Shown: one piece after another, positions 60,917 to 64,000 of the stretch | Layout of the letters: each line of letters starts with the position of its first letter | How positions within the stretch are numbered: position 1 is the stretch's first letter | Assembly (NCBI GenBank): GCA_900618425.1 | Contig: UZAN01039657.1 | Location: 16,996-80,995, forward strand | DNA length: 64,000 bases | From: Echinostoma caproni | Lineage: Eukaryota; Platyhelminthes; Trematoda; Plagiorchiida; Echinostomatidae | Reading direction: 5' to 3' | Position numbers and translations under genes: made by a program | The notes under the pieces: generated by a model | What the model was told of the DNA's origin: nothing | Databases searched by the model: none | The model's input: the letters and a program-made list of their open reading frames with translations, nothing else

Positions 60917-63859
60917 CTTGGTTCTCTCCAGGCTTGCTTCTTACCATGAAACTGCAAGATTCTTGCGAATTGTTCGCTATTAGAAAAAGTTGACGGAGGT
61001 CTCTTGGTTGACGTTATGACACAATGTTAAATCGTCGGAGAAACGTGTTTACAAAATCACACAAAACCTTTTGTCTGTTTTGAAACGAAAAATTTACTCG
61101 ATACTAGTACGTTATCATTTATTTGGGGCTCAGTCATAACTATGACCAATTGTGTACGTTTAAAACTTACGAATCTCTGTAAACGAATCAACTGCTGGGT
61201 AGACTTCATCCAGAAATTGAGCATTCAACTTTTCAGCATCAGAACGTGTTAGACGCCTGCGCAGTCAAACGTGTTTTGGTCAGTTTATGCTGTACACAAG
61301 CCATTGTTTGCAATAAACCGGAGACTTCATGCTGTATGTCATTATTATTGAATAAACGGGCACTGTAAATTGTGTGCAAAATCACGTTTGTTTGTGTGTG
61401 TACTATTCCTGTAACAGCTTATCGGCACCTATTCTCTTACATATTCAAGTGTTTCATGCTCTTTGGATTACTTCGCCGTTATAAGCCAAGGTTGTTGAGG
61501 AGGAAAAATGCGTTTGAAGAGTTATATTCTCCAAATTCACGTGGATGTTGCCAATAAACAGCCAGTAAAAACACTTGCTGTTGCAATATTAATGTCCGGA
61601 ATTCTGCACATTGACGAACTCGAAGCAAACCGTATAGAGCTAAGTGATACCCACAATCATTTTTCATCCAAATGTGTCTGTGCGGTATTCCAGAAAAGTC
61701 AGAATACCCCGCAAATCCCAGTCCAACGTTTATTAAAGTGACAGGGACTTGAGAGCATTCCCGGCACAGCATGGCGGCACTGTCTCGTGTATAAATCAAA
61801 GACTTTCGGATTGATTGAATTTACGAAGTCACACGATGCCCCGCGGCGCAGCTTCCCGCTTTTGACTCTGGCGGAAGTACACCAAAGTTGAACCGGCGAA
61901 ACAAGAAGTGGTGAGTGATTTTTATGACCATGAAAGTTGTGATGGTTCATGATTAAACTATTCTCTAGCTGTTTGAAACGCACACCGGAAGCTTGTGGTC
62001 TGTTGAATAAACGACTGAAACCGTCCTAGTTGCGCATCCTTGATTTTTTTCAACTCCTCACAGACAACTGTCACATAGAAAGAATAATTTTTGTTTTGTA
62101 AAAGCCGGTCACCTTTGGTACCTGGGAAATGAGAGGTATCAACCGACAGCAACTCGTTTTTTACGTTTACACTCCGCTGTAGGCCCTTTCACGATTGAGG
62201 ACTACAAAAAGAATTCAAAAATATCGTCCACTTTTGTATATTTGGAACGCCTCTTTTCCAAGTACTTGGAAGAGTAAGGTTTGGTTTTGATGGAAAACAA
62301 TATAACATAAATATATTAGACAAATAGCTGACATTTTACATGAAAAACAGTTTGTTCCGACATTAGTATCTTTCAAGCGTCAGCTTGATGATGCACTGGC
62401 AATCATTGCTTTTCAACACCCAACTACATAATATATTCTCCTGTGCACGTCAAAAACATTACCTTACTNACCAAAGTGTAAACACCCTATGGGATTTGAA
62501 AAAGCGAAGTCTTTGTAAGTTATATCCCATAATAAAAATTTGAATTTGAATTTGAATTTGACTCCAATGCAAAACAAATCAGGAAAACATGAACTACTCG
62601 TGTTCTATCAAGGATCCTACGGTGTTTCCATTGAGTGCAGATCGTATCCTACATTGCACCACTGCGGAAGCTGACAAGCATTCCATAAACTCAATCTCAA
62701 AAGGAATTCCCAAGAAATTCCACAGACGCTGAACTGAGTATATTATCAAAGAGGTAACCACCGGTTTCATTCGCTTGCGGAGTTAGTTTTATACCAGTAA
62801 TGAGGGTCGGAAAATCCGCTAATTTCCGTAGCGTACTAACAGATTGTGCCTTTTGAAAACGGTTAATAAAAAATAGTGTTAGGGATACGTTCCTTATGAA
62901 AACGTTTAACAGTGGCAATGCCACAGAGTATTTCCTGGTTCTTCGAAGGAACAAGCATTTGATCGTTCCTTTTCGACACTGATAGGTTGTGGTCAAGCAA
63001 GAACAAGCTGCTTAGCGACCGTCAGCACAGCGTCTATCACATCGGGCACTCTCATTGCGATTGTTACGCAAACGAGATCAGTGACACTCAGCAGCCCCAA
63101 AGAAACCCACAGAGTTTCTCTGATCATCACGAAGGCTGACAGTCGTCGATAGAACGCAGATCTGTTATTTCAACGACCGAAGTTTTGAGTTTTCTCTGAT
63201 TTTGTCTTCTGGACAGCTAACTTCCAATAATTCCAGCACAAACAATGAGTATCTCCCTAAATTCTAATCATTTTATTAATTCTTTTTGCGTTATTTTATC
63301 TTTGAGGCCCGCAGAACCCTCAAGCGATAACTCGTCCCGAACCAAGATGTGTATTTGCCTCTATTCAAGTTTGTTTTGCTGTTACAACTCCATATGAAAT
63401 CGCAGAAGTCTCCCGCGAAAGTAATAAAGTCAGCTTTTCTTCTGCATCGTATGAAAATTTCACGGAACTAAACTAAAAAAATTTCTCACATGTAGATGTT
63501 TAAAGAAGTGAAGTATGAATTGATCAAGTTTCTCAAGCCTTTTCTTCGAGATAGAGCCAACTGGAGTAATACTCGCTGTAGTGCATTGAAAGCCACTTGA
63601 TTGCAAGAAAACAGGAAACACCTAAGATCAGCTGCGACCCAATCGGGAGACCTATGACGGGAAAATTTCAAATGCTATTGTTCGATCCCATGATCTTTCA
63701 AATCATTTATTTATTTTGACTTCTCGCATTAAACTGCTGTGGCTTTCTTCAAGCCTCTGGGTGCTTCAAATTTCGGATTAGAATGTGTTATTTAAATGCG
63801 AATACCAGAGATGGACTCATTATTTTCCTTTTCGAAGTAATTAAAAACAGAAGTAGTTG
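60917..63859. other. No gene recognised
   Basis: Short frames at 61372-61983 overlap on both strands without a domain, and a 99-codon minus-strand frame at 62697-62996 is unrecognised. A single N lies at 62469. A TTGAAT-type tandem at 62538-62561 could be the 3' tail of an unidentified LINE. Confidence 0.5.
62538..62561 (+). repeat. (ATTTGA)4 tandem repeat
   Basis: Four exact 6-base units directly after AATAAAA. Non-LTR elements often end in such short tandem repeats, but the preceding 300 bases gave no readable RT. Confidence 0.85.
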
Positions 63860-63876
63860 NNNNNNNNNNNNNNNNN
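63860..63876. other. Assembly gap of 17 N
   Basis: A run of 17 undetermined bases; the last 124 bases after it hold nothing recognisable. Confidence 0.99.
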
Positions 63877-64000
63877 GTATAGATGGGACCAATTTAAGTT
63901 TAGGCTAAATTCGGTCTGTATGTATTCATCATTTTCCTGTTTAGGTAGATCATCAAGCCACGAAATAGAGAGATTATTACGCTGAACCATAGTGCTGTGT

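Noticed and set aside
62230..62537. Possible 3' end of a LINE before the ATTTGA tandem
   Set aside because: No RT or C-terminal motif could be read in any frame; only the tandem itself is supported.
1..64000. CRISPR array, bacterial operon or phage content
   Set aside because: No spaced direct repeats, Shine-Dalgarno-led gene runs or prokaryotic genes; all recognisable coding is eukaryotic retroelement.

Overview
This window looks like intergenic, transposon-rich DNA from a eukaryote, most likely a flatworm and probably a digenean fluke. It is A+T-rich, has no operon-like gene packing and almost no long open frames, and is full of decayed retroelements. The organism call is an inference. It rests on several GIY-YIG Penelope-like elements (PLEs), an RTE-type LINE with an apurinic endonuclease and the 'LRWLGHVLR' tail, a CR1/Jockey-type LINE, a Ty3/Gypsy Gag fragment resembling the CsRn1 group, and tRNA-derived SINEs. 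No species-specific gene confirms it.

Layout: 1-9.9 kb is mostly unrecognised sequence with two minus-strand SINE copies (2.94-3.15 and 5.56-5.72 kb). 9.96-13.7 kb holds a nearly full-length but dead RTE-like LINE. 15.2-15.9 kb has a Gypsy Gag fragment next to an opposite-strand helix-turn-helix ORF. 17.0-17.6 kb has a pogo/Tigger-like transposase remnant. 21.8-28.2 kb is a repeat nest: SINEs, a PLE reverse transcriptase fragment, a Gypsy protease-integrase deletion derivative, a 170-bp foldback, a SINE between 52-bp direct repeats, and a 5'-truncated PLE. 35.8-36.1 kb is a large TACA microsatellite, followed by a tRNA-like sequence with a complete acceptor stem. 38.6-40.5 kb is a third PLE. 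46.65-49.2 kb is the CR1/Jockey-like LINE. 55.0-56.55 kb is a fourth PLE, flanked by inverted repeats. 60.83-60.92 kb is a near-perfect 35-bp-stem hairpin.

No conventional multi-exon host gene could be identified. The best host-gene candidate is a small uncharacterised ORF at 41469-41696 with an RNY codon pattern, a favourable start context and a downstream AATAAA. A polyglutamine exon candidate at 59192-59332 is weaker. Every transposon ORF examined carries stops, frameshifts or lost catalytic residues, so the window reads as a fossil record of mobile elements rather than a set of cooperating genes. I found no convincing new multi-gene system. The most unusual signals are structural: the SINE between 52-bp repeats, two long inverted repeats, the PLE with inverted termini, and the in-frame protease-integrase fusion.
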